Both the position numbers and the translations under genes were made by a program. Source: Bacillota bacterium (GTDB lineage: Bacteria; Bacillota; Clostridia; Acetivibrionales; DSM-1351). Taken from it: a stretch of 6,468 nucleotides of DNA. The DNA is taken from the NCBI GenBank assembly GCA_023441625.1, contig JAEZOA010000019.1, forward strand, positions 1 to 6,468. The letters run 5' to 3'. The notes under the pieces were generated by a model. The model made no database searches, had not been told where the DNA came from, and was given only the letters and a program-made list of their open reading frames with translations. Numbering within the stretch: position 1 is the first letter of the stretch; each line of letters begins with the position of its first letter. Shown piece after piece: positions 5,055-6,468 of the stretch.

Positions 5055-5969
5055 CTATTTACAAACTTCTAACATTTTATTTAAACAATGAGAGGCACGT
5101 TTTATTATGTCTTCACTCAAATTAATTTCGTATTTTTTATATGCTAATGCATCATGAACACTTTGTAATGAAGTTTTTTTCATATTAGGGCAAATAAGTC
5201 CATTAGACATAAGGTAAAAGGTCTTATTAGGATTTTCCTTCTTTAGCTGATAAAGTACTCCCATTTCTGTTCCAATAATAAATTTATCGTGTTCAGAGCT
5301 TCTAGCATAATCTATAATTTGTTTTGTACTTCCTACAAAATCAGCAAGTTCTACTATTTCAGGCTGACATTCGGGATGCACCAGCAGTATAGCTTCAGGA
5401 TGAAGTCTTTTTGCTTCAATAACTTCATCTACCCTGATTTTATGGTGAGTAATACAATAACCCTCCCAGAGAATAATATTCTTCTCTGGTACCATTTTAG
5501 CAACATAGCTTCCAAGATTCTTGTCAGGTACAAAAATAATATCCTTCTTATCAATAGACTTTACTATCTTTGAAGCATTAGATGATGTACAACAAATATC
5601 ACATTCTGCTTTAACCTCTGCACTTGAGTTTATATAACAAACTACTGCGGCATCAGGGAACTTTCTCTTTTCCTCTCGTAGAGCCTCCGCAGTGACCATA
5701 TCTGCCATTGGACAACCTGCATTAATCTCAGGCAATAATACTGTCTTTTCCGGAGAAAGAATTTTTGCGCTTTCTGCCATAAAGTGAACTCCACAGAACA
5801 CAATAGTATCCGCACTATTTGATGCACAGAACTGACTTAATGCAAATGAGTCACCTGCAACATCTGCAATCTCCTGTACATCATCGACTTGATAACTGTG
5901 AGCAACTATTACAGCATTTTGCTCTTTCTTCATTTTATTAATGTTACTTATCAATGTTTGTTTATCCAT
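5055..5969 (-). CDS. nadA: Quinolinate synthase, 304 aa
   Basis: NadA condenses iminoaspartate with dihydroxyacetone phosphate to quinolinate using a [4Fe-4S] cluster held by three cysteines. Cysteines in the expected contexts are C86 (AGCPMAD), C172 (GYCITHH) and C260 (LICPNM). Other landmarks are VAHSYQ (22-27, family AHxYQ), GVHFMAESAKIL (60-71), YINSSAEVKAECD (112-124) with TSSNA (128-132), VHPEC (197-201) and GTEMGVLYQL (233-242). The length fits the compact roughly 300-residue form. The frame opens at 6047, 26 codons earlier, but the ATG at 5969 is chosen. GGAG (5978-5981) lies eight bases before it, the family alignment begins here, and the best promoter would start transcription at or beyond the 6047 ATG. 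First gene of the nad operon; the cluster makes the enzyme oxygen-sensitive, which suits an anaerobe. Confidence 0.96.
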   Translation of the reverse strand: MDKQTLISNINKMKKEQNAVIVAHSYQVDDVQEIADVAGDSFALSQFCASNSADTIVFCGVHFMAESAKILSPEKTVLLPEINAGCPMADMVTAEALREEKRKFPDAAVVCYINSSAEVKAECDICCTSSNASKIVKSIDKKDIIFVPDKNLGSYVAKMVPEKNIILWEGYCITHHKIRVDEVIEAKRLHPEAILLVHPECQPEIVELADFVGSTKQIIDYARSSEHDKFIIGTEMGVLYQLKKENPNKTFYLMSNGLICPNMKKTSLQSVHDALAYKKYEINLSEDIIKRASHCLNKMLEVCK

Positions 5970-6049
5970 TAATATTACTCCATTTCTTGTTATATTTCCC
6001 ATAATGCTTATTCTGTTTAATGCAAGATTAGGATTGGAATACTGCATTT

Positions 6050-6078
6050 ATTTTAATACTTATATTTTGCTTTGTAAA
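6050..6078 (-). promoter_or_regulatory. Candidate sigma-A promoter of nadABC
   Basis: On the minus strand TTTACA (6078-6073), a 17-base spacer and TAAAAT (6055-6050) give a near-consensus vegetative promoter. Transcription would begin around 6043, leaving a leader of about 75 bases before the nadA ATG at 5969. This supports the downstream start of nadA. A second TATAAT (6114-6109) further upstream lacks a good -35 element. Confidence 0.55.
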
Positions 6079-6080
6079 TG

Positions 6081-6124
6081 ATTTTATCATAAAAGACTCA
6101 CTATATGTATTATAATGATAAAAT
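6081..6124. promoter_or_regulatory. Inverted repeat upstream of the nad promoter, candidate operator
   Basis: ATTTTATCAT (6081-6090) and ATGATAAAAT (6115-6124) are perfect 10-base complements separated by 24 bases. The left arm is itself part of a palindrome, TTTTAT-C-ATAAAA (6082-6094), abutting the -35 box. Firmicute nad operons are often controlled by the niacin-responsive repressor NiaR, but I cannot match this to a known NiaR site. Low-complexity AT sequence makes chance repeats more likely. Confidence 0.3.
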
Positions 6125-6184
6125 TTGTTTAAATATATACTTTAAGTACTTTAAAAACAAAATATAGTAAAATTTCACACAAAA

Positions 6185-6341
6185 GAAAACCCCAAGCCGT
6201 TAAGCTTGGAGGCTAAAGTCTTTGTGCAAATAAGTATAAAATAAAACAAGCCTTCATGCGATCAACACAAAAGACTAAAGTCTTAAGCTATTTTACTTTA
6301 TATATAAAGCAAAGCCTCAAGCAGTTATGCTTAAGGCTTTG
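6185..6341 (-). terminator. Nested hairpins ending the rRNA operon
   Basis: Downstream of 5S, the minus strand holds three hairpins. The first is CAAAGCCT-C-AAGC (6310-6322) with GCTT-A-AGGCTTTG (6329-6341), loop AGTTAT and one mismatch, but with only a weak T tail. The second is AAGACT-AA-AGTCTT (6271-6284). The third is CCAAGC (6192-6197) with GCTTGG (6204-6209), followed by GGTTTTCTTTTG, the most terminator-like. AGTCTTTGTG (6217-6226) could instead pair with CACAAAAGACT (6266-6276) with one bulge. CTAAAGTCTT occurs twice (6213-6222 and 6275-6284). Tandem terminators are common after rRNA operons, and these separate 5S from nadA. Confidence 0.6.
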
Positions 6342-6348
6342 ATATAAA

Positions 6349-6464
6349 TCTGGCAGAGACTTACTTTCCCGGGCCGTTTCCAGCCAAGTATTATCAGCAC
6401 TGAGATGCTTAACTTCCGTGTTCGGTATGGGAACGGGTGTGACCATCTCGTCATTTCCACCAGA
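6349..6464 (-). rRNA. rrf: 5S ribosomal RNA
   Basis: The minus strand begins TCTGGTGG and ends CTGCCAGA, forming the closing helix of 5S. Inside are the near-universal segments CCCGTTCCCATACCGAACAC, then GGAAGTTAAGC, TGATAATACTTGG and GGGAAAGTA. The length of about 116 bases is normal. The last gene of an rRNA operon is usually 5S, so 23S and 16S should lie beyond the right edge of the window on the same strand. The ends are set by helix pairing and could shift by a few bases. Confidence 0.96.
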
Positions 6465-6468
6465 AAAT

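Noticed and set aside
5289..5573. 94-codon plus-strand open frame
   Set aside because: Antisense shadow of nadA with no start signal.
5642..5827. 61-codon minus-strand open frame
   Set aside because: Alternate frame inside nadA on the same strand; no supporting motif.
5970..6047. N-terminal 26-codon extension of nadA
   Set aside because: The family begins at the internal ATG with a good ribosome binding site, and the likely promoter starts transcription at or after the upstream ATG.

Overview
The window reads as chromosomal sequence of a low-G+C, endospore-forming Firmicute, most likely a Clostridium-type anaerobe. The evidence is strong AT bias, AGGAGG-type ribosome binding sites, a clostridial-style short alpha/beta small acid-soluble spore protein, a Firmicute lipid kinase and a nadABC operon. 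A 5S rRNA gene at the right edge shows that an rRNA operon ends here. It is read on the minus strand, so the 23S and 16S genes should lie beyond the right edge.

Layout, left to right. Bases 1-426 hold no convincing gene. They carry two minus-strand terminator-like hairpins (1-40 and 205-237), a structured GC-rich island (134-200) and an array of GGTCA half-sites (246-284). A small plus-strand gene of unknown function (427-672, 81 aa) follows. It ends at a strong hairpin (712-752) shared with the convergent minus-strand gene for a YegS/DagK-type lipid kinase (811-1713, TTG start). Next on the minus strand is a 56-residue spore DNA-binding protein (1866-2036) with its own terminator. A very AT-rich intergenic stretch of about 570 bases follows, and it contains a cluster of perfect and near-perfect DnaA boxes. 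Then come nadC, nadB and nadA (2606-5969, all minus strand, transcribed nadA to nadB to nadC). Between nadA and the 5S gene are a good nadA promoter candidate and a set of nested hairpins that probably end the rRNA transcript.

How the genes work together: NadB oxidises L-aspartate to iminoaspartate, NadA condenses this with dihydroxyacetone phosphate to quinolinate, and NadC converts quinolinate to nicotinate mononucleotide. The operon is therefore the complete de novo route into NAD. The lipid kinase and the spore protein are separate single-gene units.

Most of the window is ordinary housekeeping sequence, and I see no new multi-gene system. The most unusual signal is the DnaA-box cluster (about 2253-2533). 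One perfect box and one near-match form the arms of the nad operon terminator, another perfect box is followed by a trio-like A/G run, and no dnaA gene is in view. Secondary points of interest are the GC-rich folded island, the GGTCA array, two minus-strand terminators with no gene feeding them, and palindromes around the nadA promoter and nadB start.
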